A stretch of DNA of 64,000 nt from Paracoccaceae bacterium (GCA_027492585.1 JAPUEK010000089.1:1-64000), one strand, 5' to 3'; positions 44,417 through 53,521 are shown, counted from the stretch's first letter. A program made the numbers and translations. Notes: generated from the letters alone by a model not told the origin.

Positions 44417-44491
44417 GATATTCCCGCTTTACATATTTATGAACCTGTTTAGTATATTTTCAACTCAGCTATGCGGCAAGGGAGAAATGCG
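44417..44491. promoter_or_regulatory. AT-rich divergent promoter of the amine-oxidation locus
   Basis: This 75-bp gap is clearly AT-richer than its surroundings. Plus strand: TTTACA (44428-44433), 16-bp spacer, TAGTAT (44450-44455). Minus strand: TTGAAA (complement of 44458-44463), 17-bp spacer, ATAAAT (complement of 44435-44440). The two promoters interleave, so one bound regulator could control both directions. No regulator gene is adjacent except the LacI gene at 47520, which fits the sugar locus better. Confidence 0.5.
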
Positions 44492-45748
44492 GTGACGGTC
44501 TGGATCCCACAGGACGACGGCAAGGCCGATCTGACCAGCCATGACACTTTCGCCGCAGGTGCGCCGCACAACACCTTTGCCCGCCTGCGCCGCGACGATC
44601 CGATGCACTGGACCCCTTGGGATGCCGGTGAAGGCTTCTGGTCGGTCACGCGCCACGCCGACATTCTGGCGCTGAACGGTCAGCCTGACCTCCTCTCCTC
44701 CGCCCGCGGTATCCGGATGGAGGATCAGAGCTATGAGGAATATCTCGCCCGCCGCACCTTTCAGGAAACCGATGCGCCGGACCACATGCAGACCCGGATC
44801 AAGGTGGCGAAGGCCTTTTCCAAGCCGGTAATCGCGGGGTTCGAGCAGGTGATCCGCGATCTCTGCGGCCCGATCCTCGATGCGGCTCTGGAAAAGGGCA
44901 GTTTCGACGCCACGAAGGAAATCGCCCGCCAGCTTCCGATGCGGATGCTCGGCCGGATCATGGGGACGCCGGACCCGGACCTGCCCTGGCTGGTTGAAAA
45001 AGGCGATGCGCTCATCGCCAATACGGACCCGGATTTCACCGACCACGTTCTCGACAAGATGACGACCGATGAATACCGGATGATGCCCTTCAATTCGCCG
45101 GCGGGGGCGGAGTTGTTCACCTATGCCAAGGATCTGATGGCCCGCAAGAATGTCATAGGAGACACCTCCGGCGTGCTGCATCTGATCCTGCAGCCCGGCC
45201 CGGACGGTTCGGTTTTGCCGGAGCATGAGTTCCGCAACTTCTTCTGTCTGCTGGTCGCGGCGGGCAACGATACGACCCGCTATTCCATCGCGGCCGGGAT
45301 TCAGGCGCTTGCCCATCGGCCGGAGCTGCTGGCGCAGATGCAGGCGGGGGAGGTCTGGGAGACCGCGCCGGATGAGATCATCCGCTGGGCGACCCCGGCG
45401 ATCTACTTCCGCCGCACCGCGACGCGGGATTTCGAGATGCACGGCAAGACCATCCGGCAGGGGCAGAAGGTGCTTTACTGGTTCGCCTCCGGCAACCGCG
45501 ATGAGGATGCCTTCGAGGACCCGTTCAACGTCAACCTTGCCCGCAGCCCGAACCGGCACCTGAGCTTCGGTCAGGGCGGGCCGCATGTCTGCCTTGGCAT
45601 GTGGCTGGCAAGGCTCGAAGTGCGGGTGCTGTTCCAGGAGCTTGCCAAACGCATCCGCAGCATCGAACCTGCGGGCGAGCAAAGGTTCGTCCGGTCCAAT
45701 TTCGTCGGCGGGCTGAAGGAACTGCCGGTCCGCGTCACACTTCAATAA
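44492..45748 (+). CDS. Cytochrome P450
   Basis: A 418-residue soluble bacterial P450. The haem Cys is Cys367 in F-G-Q-G-G-P-H-V-C-L-G, the I-helix oxygen motif is A-G-N-D-T-T (257-262), and the ExxR pair is Glu295/Arg298. The GTG at 44492 (MTVWIPQDDG) has AGGGAG upstream; ATG 44471 would add seven residues. It needs electrons from a ferredoxin, and a matching [2Fe-2S] ferredoxin is encoded two genes downstream. No ferredoxin reductase is in the cluster. Next to a GS-like ligase it probably hydroxylates a gamma-glutamylated amine; the substrate is unknown. Confidence 0.93.
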   Translation: MTVWIPQDDGKADLTSHDTFAAGAPHNTFARLRRDDPMHWTPWDAGEGFWSVTRHADILALNGQPDLLSSARGIRMEDQSYEEYLARRTFQETDAPDHMQTRIKVAKAFSKPVIAGFEQVIRDLCGPILDAALEKGSFDATKEIARQLPMRMLGRIMGTPDPDLPWLVEKGDALIANTDPDFTDHVLDKMTTDEYRMMPFNSPAGAELFTYAKDLMARKNVIGDTSGVLHLILQPGPDGSVLPEHEFRNFFCLLVAAGNDTTRYSIAAGIQALAHRPELLAQMQAGEVWETAPDEIIRWATPAIYFRRTATRDFEMHGKTIRQGQKVLYWFASGNRDEDAFEDPFNVNLARSPNRHLSFGQGGPHVCLGMWLARLEVRVLFQELAKRIRSIEPAGEQRFVRSNFVGGLKELPVRVTLQ

Positions 45749-45787
45749 GCGAACAAGCGGCAAAACCGCCGCATCAGGGAGCCTTCG

Positions 45788-47089
45788 ATGTCCGACCCCC
45801 AACCGCGCCTGCGCGCGATGTTCTGCGATCATCTGTCGATCCTGCGAGGCAAATATCTGCCCGCCGTCAAGATCCGCGACGATGAGAGCCGCTTTGCCCG
45901 CCCGACCTTTTCCGTCCATTACGACAAGGACCTGCTGATCGAGGCGCCGGGGACGATGTGTCTTGAGGGCCTGCCCGACATGGCCCTGCGCTGGAAGGGC
46001 GAGGAGATCCGCCCCGGATGGGAGCCGAACACCCGCACCGTTCTGGGCGATCTTTACGGGGGCGACGGGGCGCCGCTGGCGCTCTGTCCGCGCGGGGCGC
46101 TGAAGCGCGCGGTGGCGGCCTGGGAAAAGCATGGCCTGACCCCGAAGATCGGCGTCGAGTTGGAGGCCTATGCCTTCATCCGCCGCGATGACGGCAGCAT
46201 CGTTCCCTATGACACGCCGGGGGGCGTGGTCTATGGCACCGGAAATTTCACCGATCCGCGGCGCTTTACCGATGCGATCTGGAACAAGGCGCAGGAGATC
46301 GGGCTGCCGCTGGACCTGATCACGGCGGAATATGACACGCCGCAGTTTGAATTCACCCTGACCTTCGACAAGGCGGTTGAGCATGTCGATACGGTCGTGC
46401 TTTTCCGCCAGATGGCGCGGGAGGTGGCCCTGGACCACGGGGTGATCCTGACCTTCCTGCCAAAGCCGATCGCCGGAAAGGGCGGCTCGGGGATGCATGT
46501 CAACCTGTCCTTCACGGACCGCAAGGATCACAACGCGCTTGCCAATGGCGAGCGCGGCGATCCGGCCAATCTGAGCGATCTTGCCAAGGGCTGCATCGCA
46601 GGCTGGATGCGGCACCACAAGGGTCTTGCCGGGCTGATCGCCCCCAATGCGCTGTCCTATGCGCGGCTGCAACCGGCCTCGCTGTCGGGCTTCTGGTGCA
46701 ACTGGGGCGGCGACAACCGCAATGTCACCGTCCGCGTCTCCGCCGAGGGCGGCAAGAAGGCGCGGCTGGAGCACCGGATGGCCGATGCTGCCTCCAACCC
46801 TTACACGACGGTCGCGGCGATCCTTCAGGCGGCGCTTCTCGGCTATGAGGGGAGCTACCCGCTGCAACCGCTGGAAACCGGCGACGGTTTCACCGGCAAT
46901 GATGCCGCCCATGGCACCGCCGTCAGCCTTGCCGAGGCGCTGGACGATCTGGCGGCCGACACCGCGCTTTCCGCCGCTGTCGGGGCGGAGCTGGTCGAAA
47001 ACCACCTTTATATGAAACGCGCCGAAGTGCAGAAGACCGCCGATCTTGAAGGCGATGCCCTGCGCGACTGGTATATCTGGTATATCTGA
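45788..47089 (+). CDS. Glutamine-synthetase-like gamma-glutamylamide ligase
   Basis: A 433-residue member of the glutamine synthetase family. The N-terminal beta-grasp domain (MFCDHLSILRGKYLP) and the catalytic domain are complete: V-E-L-E-A-Y-A-F, I-T-A-E-Y-D-T-P-Q-F-E, G-K-G-G-S-G-M-H-V-N-L-S, and R-L-E-H-R-M-A-D-A-A-S-N-P-Y with the catalytic Arg and Glu. It diverges from the housekeeping GlnA. Context (P450, ferredoxin, amidotransferase) suggests ATP-dependent coupling of glutamate to an amine, as for PuuA, IpuC and AtdA1/TdnQ. CAGGGAG precedes the ATG. It lies 39 bp after the P450 gene and 9 bp before the ferredoxin gene. Confidence 0.88.
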   Translation: MSDPQPRLRAMFCDHLSILRGKYLPAVKIRDDESRFARPTFSVHYDKDLLIEAPGTMCLEGLPDMALRWKGEEIRPGWEPNTRTVLGDLYGGDGAPLALCPRGALKRAVAAWEKHGLTPKIGVELEAYAFIRRDDGSIVPYDTPGGVVYGTGNFTDPRRFTDAIWNKAQEIGLPLDLITAEYDTPQFEFTLTFDKAVEHVDTVVLFRQMAREVALDHGVILTFLPKPIAGKGGSGMHVNLSFTDRKDHNALANGERGDPANLSDLAKGCIAGWMRHHKGLAGLIAPNALSYARLQPASLSGFWCNWGGDNRNVTVRVSAEGGKKARLEHRMADAASNPYTTVAAILQAALLGYEGSYPLQPLETGDGFTGNDAAHGTAVSLAEALDDLAADTALSAAVGAELVENHLYMKRAEVQKTADLEGDALRDWYIWYI

Positions 47090-47098
47090 GAGCCCGCC

Positions 47099-47413
47099 AT
47101 GCAAGCCACCTGGATTCTTCCCGACGGCAAGGCCGTCACCGCCGATGTGAAACCCGGCCAGAACCTCATGGAAGCCGCCGTCGCCCACAACATTCCGCTG
47201 GTCGTCGGCGAATGTGGCGGCTCGCTGTCCTGTGCGACCTGCCATGTCGTCGTCGATCCCGCATGGTCGGGCAGGGCGGGAGAGGTCGGCACCTTCGAGG
47301 ATGCCATGCTCGATGTGGCCGAGGCGGAGCGGCAGGCGACCTCGCGCCTGTCCTGCCAGATCAGGATGAGTGCCGATATTGACGGGATCGTGCTGCACGT
47401 TCCGCAACCCTGA
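47099..47413 (+). CDS. [2Fe-2S] ferredoxin, adrenodoxin/putidaredoxin type
   Basis: A 104-residue ferredoxin with cluster ligands Cys39, Cys45, Cys48 and Cys86 (C-x5-C-x2-C-x37-C; G-E-C-G-G-S-L-S-C-A-T-C-H-V). This vertebrate-type spacing is that of P450 electron donors such as putidaredoxin and terpredoxin. It closes the P450-ligase-ferredoxin operon and is the likely donor for the P450 at 44492. A 13-bp hairpin follows the stop by 4 bp. Confidence 0.95.
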   Translation: MQATWILPDGKAVTADVKPGQNLMEAAVAHNIPLVVGECGGSLSCATCHVVVDPAWSGRAGEVGTFEDAMLDVAEAERQATSRLSCQIRMSADIDGIVLHVPQP

Positions 47414-47417
47414 CCCG

Positions 47418-47448
47418 CTTGCGCTGCCTGTTATTCAGGCAGCGCAAG
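47418..47448 (+). terminator. Terminator-like hairpin after the ferredoxin gene
   Basis: CTTGCGCTGCCTG (47418-47430) and CAGGCAGCGCAAG (47436-47448) form a perfect 13-bp stem with loop TTATT. No T run follows, but the position directly after the operon and before the lacI-type promoter supports a terminator. Confidence 0.75.
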
Positions 47449-47455
47449 AAGTCTG

Positions 47456-47503
47456 TTGACAGGAATCACCCTTCACCCCTATGCGTGGGTAAATGATTAC
47501 CCA
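47456..47503 (+). promoter_or_regulatory. Promoter and operator of the LacI-type regulator gene
   Basis: TTGACA (47456-47461) and CTATGC (47479-47484) are spaced by 17 bp, a good sigma-70 promoter. Directly downstream is an 18-bp perfect palindrome TGGGTAA-ATGA-TTACCCA (47486-47503). A repressor bound there would block initiation, so the regulator probably controls itself. Confidence 0.75.
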
Positions 47504-47519
47504 TGGTCGGGGAGGGCCT

Positions 47520-48524
47520 GTGTCAGTCACTCTGCAAAGCATCGCCAAGAAGGCAGGGGTCTCGATGAAGACCGCCTCCGGCGCTTTGCATGGCGGCGAT
47601 ATGCGGATGTCGGAAGAGACGCGGGAGCGCGTCCGCGCCGCCGCTGATGAACTCGGATACGTCCCTAACATGGCCGCGCAGAGTATGCGGCGGGGCTGGA
47701 TGCCCCTGATCGGCATCATCTCGGAGGAGGTGATGACCACCCCCTTCGCCACCGAGATCATGCGCGGGCTTGAGAATTCGGTCCGCAGCGCCGACATGGC
47801 GGTTTTCGCCACGTCGGTCGGGGCGGGACGCGAGGTGGCAACGGTGCTGGAGGATCTGCGCCGCTTCCGCCCGAAGGCCATCGGCTATGCCGCGATGTAT
47901 CACAAGGAAGTCCATCTGCCCGAACAGGCGCGCGGCATCATCGGCGTGATGATCAACTGCCGGGATGGGGCCGGGGCCATTCCTTCGCTGGTGCCGGATG
48001 AAGAAGAAGCGGCTGCGGAAGTGACCGGCCATCTGTTGAAGGCCGGCCGCAAGCGGCTGGCGTTCATCAACCTGCCGGGGCTGGAGGCAGGGCGGCTGCG
48101 GGCCGCCGGATTTCGCCGGGCGATTGCCGGTGCCGGCCTTGATCCCGAAGCTGCGCCGGTCCTCAACGCCACGCGCCGGGCGATCTACAACGACCGCGCC
48201 ACCAGTTCCGTTGCCGAAGTGGTGACGGCGCTGATGGCCGCTCCTCTTCCCCCCGATGGCATCCTTGCCGGGAATGACCGGGTGGCGATGGAAATCTATG
48301 CCGTGCTGCGCCGTCTCGGCCGCCGGATTCCGGAAGACGTGGCGGTGGCGAGTTTCGACAATCAGGTCGATATCGCCACCCGCCTCGATCCGCCGCTGAC
48401 CACCATGGCCCTGCCGCATCGCGCCATGGGCCGGATCGCTGCGGAGGTTCTGCTGGGCGTCACCTCCCCGTGGGAGGGGGTCCGCAAATTGCCCTTTCAT
48501 CTCGTTGAAAGGGCGTCTGTCTGA
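47520..48524 (+). CDS. LacI-family transcriptional regulator of the fructoside locus
   Basis: A 334-residue repressor. The N-terminal helix-turn-helix and hinge helix read VTLQSIAKKAGVSMKTASGA, and the periplasmic-binding-protein-like sensor domain follows (LIGIISEEVMTTPFATEIMRG onward; D-G-I-L-A-G-N-D-R-V-A; V-A-V-A-S-F-D-N-Q). The start is GTG 47520 with GGGGAGGG upstream; ATG 47493 lies inside the operator and is less likely. It heads the ABC-GH32 operon after 46 bp, so a fructose-containing sugar is the probable inducer. Confidence 0.9.
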   Translation: MSVTLQSIAKKAGVSMKTASGALHGGDMRMSEETRERVRAAADELGYVPNMAAQSMRRGWMPLIGIISEEVMTTPFATEIMRGLENSVRSADMAVFATSVGAGREVATVLEDLRRFRPKAIGYAAMYHKEVHLPEQARGIIGVMINCRDGAGAIPSLVPDEEEAAAEVTGHLLKAGRKRLAFINLPGLEAGRLRAAGFRRAIAGAGLDPEAAPVLNATRRAIYNDRATSSVAEVVTALMAAPLPPDGILAGNDRVAMEIYAVLRRLGRRIPEDVAVASFDNQVDIATRLDPPLTTMALPHRAMGRIAAEVLLGVTSPWEGVRKLPFHLVERASV

Positions 48525-48570
48525 ACGAAAACCGCCGTCGCCCTGTGGCGCGGCGCCAGGAGGAATCAGA

Positions 48571-49878
48571 ATGGAGGAGAGAAAGCTTATGGGTAAACGG
48601 TTACTCGCAACGCTAGCACTGACGACCGCCGGCTTCGCAGCCACGGCGGCCATGGCCGAAGACACCGTGGTCAAGGTCATGCACCAGGGTGATCCGGGTT
48701 GGGTCGAGATGTATGGCAAGGTCGCCGAGCGATTCGAGGCGGCGAATCCCGGCGTGGACATCGAACTCGTCTACGCCCCCCATGACGCCTATAACGAGAA
48801 ATTCTCGGCGGCGGTCATGTCGAAGGATCTTCCCGATGTGTTCGAGATGGATGCGCCCTTCCTCGCCAACTATGTCTGGTCGGGCTACCTCGCCCCGATC
48901 AAGCCGCTGATCGACCCCGCCGTGCTGGAGGACATGACCGCCTCCAACATCGCGCAAGGCACCTATCCCATCGACAACGAGCTTTACGGCATCGGCCTGA
49001 CTGACAGCTCCGTCGTGCTCTATGGCAACCGCAAATACCTGGAAGCCATCGGCGCCCGGATCCCGACCTCGGTGGACGACGCCTGGACCCGCGCGGAATT
49101 CGAGGATGTTCTCGAAAAACTGTCGAAGGTCGAGGGCGTGAAATGGCCGATCGACACCTTCCGCGGCTATGGCATCAAGACCGAATGGATCACCTATGCC
49201 TATGAGCCGATCCTTGCCTCCTTCGGCTGCGATCTGATCGACCGCACCACCTGGACCTCGGAAGGCGCTCTCGACAGCCAGCCCTGCGTCGATGCCCTGA
49301 CCATGATGCAGGATTGGGCCAAGAAGGACTGGATCGTGCCGATGTCGGCCGGGACCAACCAGTTCTTTGCCGACGGTAACCCGGCGGCCCTGGCCTGGGG
49401 CGGGCATTGGGTCTATTCGCAGGCGGCTGCGGCGATGGGCGATAATGTCGTCGTGCTGCCGCTGCCGAAATTCGGCGAGAAGAGCGCCAGCCCGAACGGC
49501 ACCTGGATCTGGGGCGTTTCCACCGCCTCCAAGCATCCCGATGTTGCGGGCAAGTTCATCTCCTTCCTGCTTCAGGATGCCGATTACCGCGCCTATGCCG
49601 TCTCGCAGAGCGCCTTCCCCGGTCTGAAGAGCTTCGCCGCCCAGTCGCCGCTCTATGCCGAGGGCGGCCCGATGGCGATCGCCTTTGAACAGGCGTCGAA
49701 ATCGGCCGTGGCGCGGCCTCCGCACCCGGCCTATCCGACGATCACCTCGGCTTTCATGCAGGCTTTCGACGTGATCATCAACGGCGGCGATGCCAAGACC
49801 GAGCTGACCAAGGCGGCCCAGAAGATCGACGAGGATATCGCCGACAACGACGGCTACCCGCCCTTCAACGGCCAATGA
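48571..49878 (+). CDS. ABC transporter sugar-binding protein
   Basis: A 435-residue periplasmic solute-binding protein of the extracellular solute-binding family 1. The signal peptide ends A-T-A-A-M-A before E-D-T-V-V-K-V-M. F-E-A-A-N-P-G-V-D-I-E and D-L-P-D-V-F-E-M-D-A are typical of oligosaccharide binders. Two Cys (FGCDLID, SQPCVDA) may form a disulfide. ATG 48571 follows AGGAGG; ATG 48589 is an alternative and lies next to an operator-like site. Neighbouring permeases, ATPase and GH32 enzyme point to fructo-oligosaccharide or sucrose uptake. Confidence 0.92.
   Translation: MEERKLMGKRLLATLALTTAGFAATAAMAEDTVVKVMHQGDPGWVEMYGKVAERFEAANPGVDIELVYAPHDAYNEKFSAAVMSKDLPDVFEMDAPFLANYVWSGYLAPIKPLIDPAVLEDMTASNIAQGTYPIDNELYGIGLTDSSVVLYGNRKYLEAIGARIPTSVDDAWTRAEFEDVLEKLSKVEGVKWPIDTFRGYGIKTEWITYAYEPILASFGCDLIDRTTWTSEGALDSQPCVDALTMMQDWAKKDWIVPMSAGTNQFFADGNPAALAWGGHWVYSQAAAAMGDNVVVLPLPKFGEKSASPNGTWIWGVSTASKHPDVAGKFISFLLQDADYRAYAVSQSAFPGLKSFAAQSPLYAEGGPMAIAFEQASKSAVARPPHPAYPTITSAFMQAFDVIINGGDAKTELTKAAQKIDEDIADNDGYPPFNGQ
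48590..48606 (+). promoter_or_regulatory. Second operator-like site at the binding-protein start
   Basis: TGGGTAA-ACGG-TTACTC (48590-48606) matches the 18-bp operator at 47486-47503 in both half-sites except one base, and it has the central CG typical of LacI sites. It lies within codons 7-12 of the binding-protein gene, so a bound repressor could act as a roadblock. It also encodes an ordinary signal-peptide stretch, so chance cannot be excluded. Confidence 0.45.
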
Positions 49879-49980
49879 GCAAGGCCGTCCGGGGTCCTTG
49901 CCCCCGGACGGAAACGGGACGGCCGCGCGACACTCCCTCGCGCGGCCGGACCAGCCACGCGGACAGGAGGAGGTCCCGCC

Positions 49981-50907
49981 ATGACATCGACACCCCAGGT
50001 CAGAAAGCCGCGGTCCGGCCGCCCGGCCGCCAAAGGCAGAGTGGCGCAGGAACTCGCCATGATCGCCCCGGCGCTGATCCTGATGAGCCTGTTTCTCATC
50101 CTGCCGTTCCTGTTGTCCTTCTGGACTTCGATGACCAATCAGCCGCTGGTGCCGCGCCCGACGCCGGTGCGGTTTCTGGGCTTCGGCAATTACATCCGCA
50201 TCCTGTCCGATGATCTCTTCTGGACGGCCATGTGGAACGTCACCCGGTTTTCCTTCTGGATCCTGCCGGTGCAATGCGGGCTGGCCTTCCTGACGGCGCT
50301 GCTGCTGCATCAGAAACTGCCGCTGCAAAATCTGCTGCGGGGTCTGTTCTTCCTGCCGGCGATCACCTCGATGGTGGTGGTCTGCGTGATCTGGGGAACG
50401 CTCTTCCAGTACCCGACCGGCCCGTTCAACCAGGTCCTCGGCTGGGTCAGCGGCGGCAGGCTCGGCCCGATCGACTGGCTGGGCGATCCGGAATGGGCGA
50501 TGTTCTCGCTGGTCATGCTGTCCGCCTGGCAGGCCTACGGCTTCCAGATGGTGATCTATCTCGCCGGCCTTCAGGGCATCCCCGAGGAGCTTTATGACGC
50601 CTCCCGCATCGACGGGGCGAGCCGTTGGCGGCGCTTCTGGCATGTGACCATGCCCGGCCTGCGCCCGACCCATGTCTTCGTGCTGCTGATCACCACGATC
50701 CAGGCCTTCAAGCTCTACACGCAGGTTGCGATCCTGACCCAGGGTGGCCCGAGCAATTCGACCGAAACCGTGGTGCATTACATGGTGCGCTCCGGCTTCG
50801 AGGAGCAGAAGCTCGGCCTCGCCTCTGCCGTCTCGGTGATCCTGTTCCTCATCGTCCTTGTCATCGCGCTGACCCAGCGCCAGCTCCTGAGGCGTTTCGA
50901 TGTCTGA
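49981..50907 (+). CDS. ABC sugar transporter permease, MalF type
   Basis: A 308-residue inner-membrane permease with six predicted helices. The EAA loop that contacts the ATPase reads E-E-L-Y-D-A-S-R-I-D-G-A-S-R-W-R-R-F. The start ATG follows GGAGGAGG. It comes 102 bp after the binding protein, and its last codons overlap the MalG-type gene. Confidence 0.94.
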   Translation: MTSTPQVRKPRSGRPAAKGRVAQELAMIAPALILMSLFLILPFLLSFWTSMTNQPLVPRPTPVRFLGFGNYIRILSDDLFWTAMWNVTRFSFWILPVQCGLAFLTALLLHQKLPLQNLLRGLFFLPAITSMVVVCVIWGTLFQYPTGPFNQVLGWVSGGRLGPIDWLGDPEWAMFSLVMLSAWQAYGFQMVIYLAGLQGIPEELYDASRIDGASRWRRFWHVTMPGLRPTHVFVLLITTIQAFKLYTQVAILTQGGPSNSTETVVHYMVRSGFEEQKLGLASAVSVILFLIVLVIALTQRQLLRRFDV

Positions 50908-51796
50908 CATGGCCCTTTCCACCCCCCGTCCGGCCCCGAAGCGCCGCAGCCATGGCTCCAAACGGACGCTCAGGATCGTACAGGTCGTCTGCGTCCTGAT
51001 CATCGCGCTGGTGATGATCTCGCCGCTCTTCATGCTGCTGGTGGCGAGCCTGAAGGACGACCGCTTCCAGATCCTCGCCGACATGGGCAGCTTCAAGGCC
51101 TTCTGGGTGAGTGACCCGACCCTGAACAACTTCGTCGAGGTCGGCGGCATGTCCGGCGATCTCGCTTTCGGGCGCTATCTGATGAACTCGCTGATCATCC
51201 TGTTCGTCACGGTGTCCTCCGGGCTGGTGATCAACTCCATGGCCGGCTTCGTGCTGGCCTGGGGGCGGGTGCCGGGCAAGGTGGTGATCCTTGCCCTCGT
51301 GATTGCGCTTTATGTGATCCCGCAGGAAAGCATCATCATGCCGCTGCTGATCATGGTGTCGCGTGCGGGCATGACCGACACGTTCACGGCGCAGATCCTG
51401 CCCTGGGTGGCGAGCCCGCTCTACATCTTCCTCTTCTACCAGTTCTTCGCGCAATTGCCGAAGGAGCTTTATGAGGCGGCAGAGATGGATGGCGCCTCCC
51501 CCTTCCGCATCTACCGTTCGATCTTCATGCCGCTGAGCCTGCCGGCGATGGCCACGACCTCGATCCTCATGGGGATCGAAAGCTGGAACCAGTATCTCTG
51601 GCCGGTGCTGGTCACGCAGACCGCCTATGCCCGCCCCATCGCCGTCGCCATCGGCACCTTCTTCGGGCAGGACAGCATCTTCTGGGACCGTGCCATGGCG
51701 GCTTCGGTGCTGATGATGTTGCCGATCCTGGCCTTCTACATCGTGTTTCAACGCTGGTTCGTCAGTTCCTTCATCGGGACTGCGGTGAAAGGATGA
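50900..51796 (+). CDS. ABC sugar transporter permease, MalG type
   Basis: A 298-residue permease with six helices after a basic N-tail. The EAA loop is K-E-L-Y-E-A-A-E-M-D-G-A-S-P-F-R-I-Y. It overlaps the upstream permease by 8 bp and the GH32 gene by 4 bp, so all are one transcript. Confidence 0.94.
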   Translation: MSDMALSTPRPAPKRRSHGSKRTLRIVQVVCVLIIALVMISPLFMLLVASLKDDRFQILADMGSFKAFWVSDPTLNNFVEVGGMSGDLAFGRYLMNSLIILFVTVSSGLVINSMAGFVLAWGRVPGKVVILALVIALYVIPQESIIMPLLIMVSRAGMTDTFTAQILPWVASPLYIFLFYQFFAQLPKELYEAAEMDGASPFRIYRSIFMPLSLPAMATTSILMGIESWNQYLWPVLVTQTAYARPIAVAIGTFFGQDSIFWDRAMAASVLMMLPILAFYIVFQRWFVSSFIGTAVKG

Positions 51797-53505
51797 CCAT
51801 GCACGCCGAACCCACCACCCGTTCCGCCACGACGCGGAGCATCAGCGGCATGGCTCCGCAGCGCGGAGTGCTGCACCTCTGGCTGAAAGCCAGAGGTGAG
51901 GCTGCGGCCCGCGTTTCCGTCTCTGTCGCCGGTCAGCCGCCGCTGATGGCGACCACGGCGCGCACCGACGATTTCGACTTTGCCGCACTGGACCTGCCCG
52001 CAGCAGGACCGCTGAAACTGCATTGGGATGGTCAGAAGACCGAGGTTTCGCTGGCCTATGTCTTCACCCCTGAGAAAGTCGGGGCGGAGGGCATCACCCT
52101 CCTGATGACGACCGACCGAAATTCGGAACCGGATCAGCCGGGCAGCTATCACTTCCGCCCGCCCTTCGGCTGGATGAACGATCCGAATGGTTTCGGGCGG
52201 TTCCACGGGCTCGGACATCTCTTCTATCAGCACCACCCCCACGGGCGGCGCTGGGATACGATGCACTGGGGCCATGCCGTATCCGACGATTTCCTGCACT
52301 GGCGCCACCAGCCGGTCTTCCTTCTGCCGCCCGAGGTCTTCGCCACCGAACCCGGCCTGCGCGGCGGCGCCTTCTCCGGCTCCGCGATGGAGGCGGAAGG
52401 AGGCGGCCTGCGGGTCTTCTTCACCGATCACGTCGATGACCGCGAGCCGGAGCAGGAGATGCAGGCGACCGCCCTTTCCCGCGATGGACTGCGGCTGGAG
52501 CCTCCGGTGACGATCCTGCCCTCCCGGCCGGAAGGTCTGGGGCTGACGCGCGATTTCCGCGACCCCTTCGTGCTGAAAGGCCCGGATGGCCGCTGGCAGA
52601 TGCTGCTGGGCAGCCGCGACAAGTCCGCAGGCGTGGTGCTGCTTTACACCACCGACGACCCGTCGGGGGTCAGCGGCTGGCAGTTTACCGCGACCCTCCT
52701 GCGCGAGGAGCGTTACGGCATGACGGCGGCGGAATGTCCCTGCCTCGTGCCGCTCGACGGCCCGGCGGAAGACCCGGCTGCCCGCTGGGGGCTGTTCTTC
52801 GGCCTCTTGACCAGCCGCGATCCGGCCACGGGGCGGCGCAACCTGACGATTGCGACCGTGGGCCGCTTTGACGGCAAAAGCTTCATCCCGGAGTTCGAGC
52901 AGGAGCTGGATTTCGGCACCGATGCCTATGCGTTCCAGGCCTTCCCGGATGCGGATGGCCCGATCGGCATTGCCTGGCTGGCGAACTGGACGGATATCGT
53001 CAAGACCGCCGATTTCCCGACGGCCATGACCCTGCCGCGCCGGCTTCTGCTGCGTGGTGACGCGCTGCTGACCCCGCCGGTGGAAGGCGTGCTTGCCCTC
53101 CGCAAGGCAGAGATCACCTGCCAGACCGTCGCGGATGGCCTGACCCTCGATCTCGGCAATGGCGCGGCGGAGATCCTCATCGAGCTTGCAGCCCCCGGTA
53201 CCCCCTTTACCCTGATCCTCGACTGCGACGATGCCACGCTGGAATTGGCCGTGGTGCAGGATGCGGCAGGCCTTGCCATCCGCCATCAGCCGCAGGGCCG
53301 TACCGCGCCGAATTATGCGGCGCTCGGCGCCCGTGTTTCGCGGCTGAGGATTTTCCTCGATTCCGGCTCCATCGAGGTCTTTGCCGATGATGGCCGCTGG
53401 ACCGGCACCAAGCGGCTCGCCGGTCTTGCCACCCCGCGCAGCGCCCGGCTGACCGTTGCCGGGGGCGGGCTGACCGCCTGCCGCGCCTTCGCCCTTTCCC
53501 TTTGA
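51793..53505 (+). CDS. Glycoside hydrolase family 32 (beta-fructosidase)
   Basis: A 570-residue enzyme with an unrecognised 100-residue N-terminal domain, a five-bladed propeller and a C-terminal beta-sandwich. The nucleophile is Asp130 in W-M-N-D-P-N-G, the transition-state Asp257 is in D-F-R-D-P-F-V, and the acid/base Glu314 is in A-A-E-C-P-C. GH32 enzymes cleave sucrose, levan, inulin or fructo-oligosaccharides. No signal peptide is present, so it acts in the cytoplasm on sugars brought in by the ABC importer. That favours short oligosaccharides or sucrose over polymers. It is coupled to the permease gene by ATGA. Confidence 0.93.
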   Translation: MTMHAEPTTRSATTRSISGMAPQRGVLHLWLKARGEAAARVSVSVAGQPPLMATTARTDDFDFAALDLPAAGPLKLHWDGQKTEVSLAYVFTPEKVGAEGITLLMTTDRNSEPDQPGSYHFRPPFGWMNDPNGFGRFHGLGHLFYQHHPHGRRWDTMHWGHAVSDDFLHWRHQPVFLLPPEVFATEPGLRGGAFSGSAMEAEGGGLRVFFTDHVDDREPEQEMQATALSRDGLRLEPPVTILPSRPEGLGLTRDFRDPFVLKGPDGRWQMLLGSRDKSAGVVLLYTTDDPSGVSGWQFTATLLREERYGMTAAECPCLVPLDGPAEDPAARWGLFFGLLTSRDPATGRRNLTIATVGRFDGKSFIPEFEQELDFGTDAYAFQAFPDADGPIGIAWLANWTDIVKTADFPTAMTLPRRLLLRGDALLTPPVEGVLALRKAEITCQTVADGLTLDLGNGAAEILIELAAPGTPFTLILDCDDATLELAVVQDAAGLAIRHQPQGRTAPNYAALGARVSRLRIFLDSGSIEVFADDGRWTGTKRLAGLATPRSARLTVAGGGLTACRAFALSL

Positions 53506-53521
53506 TCACAGGAGCAGTTCC

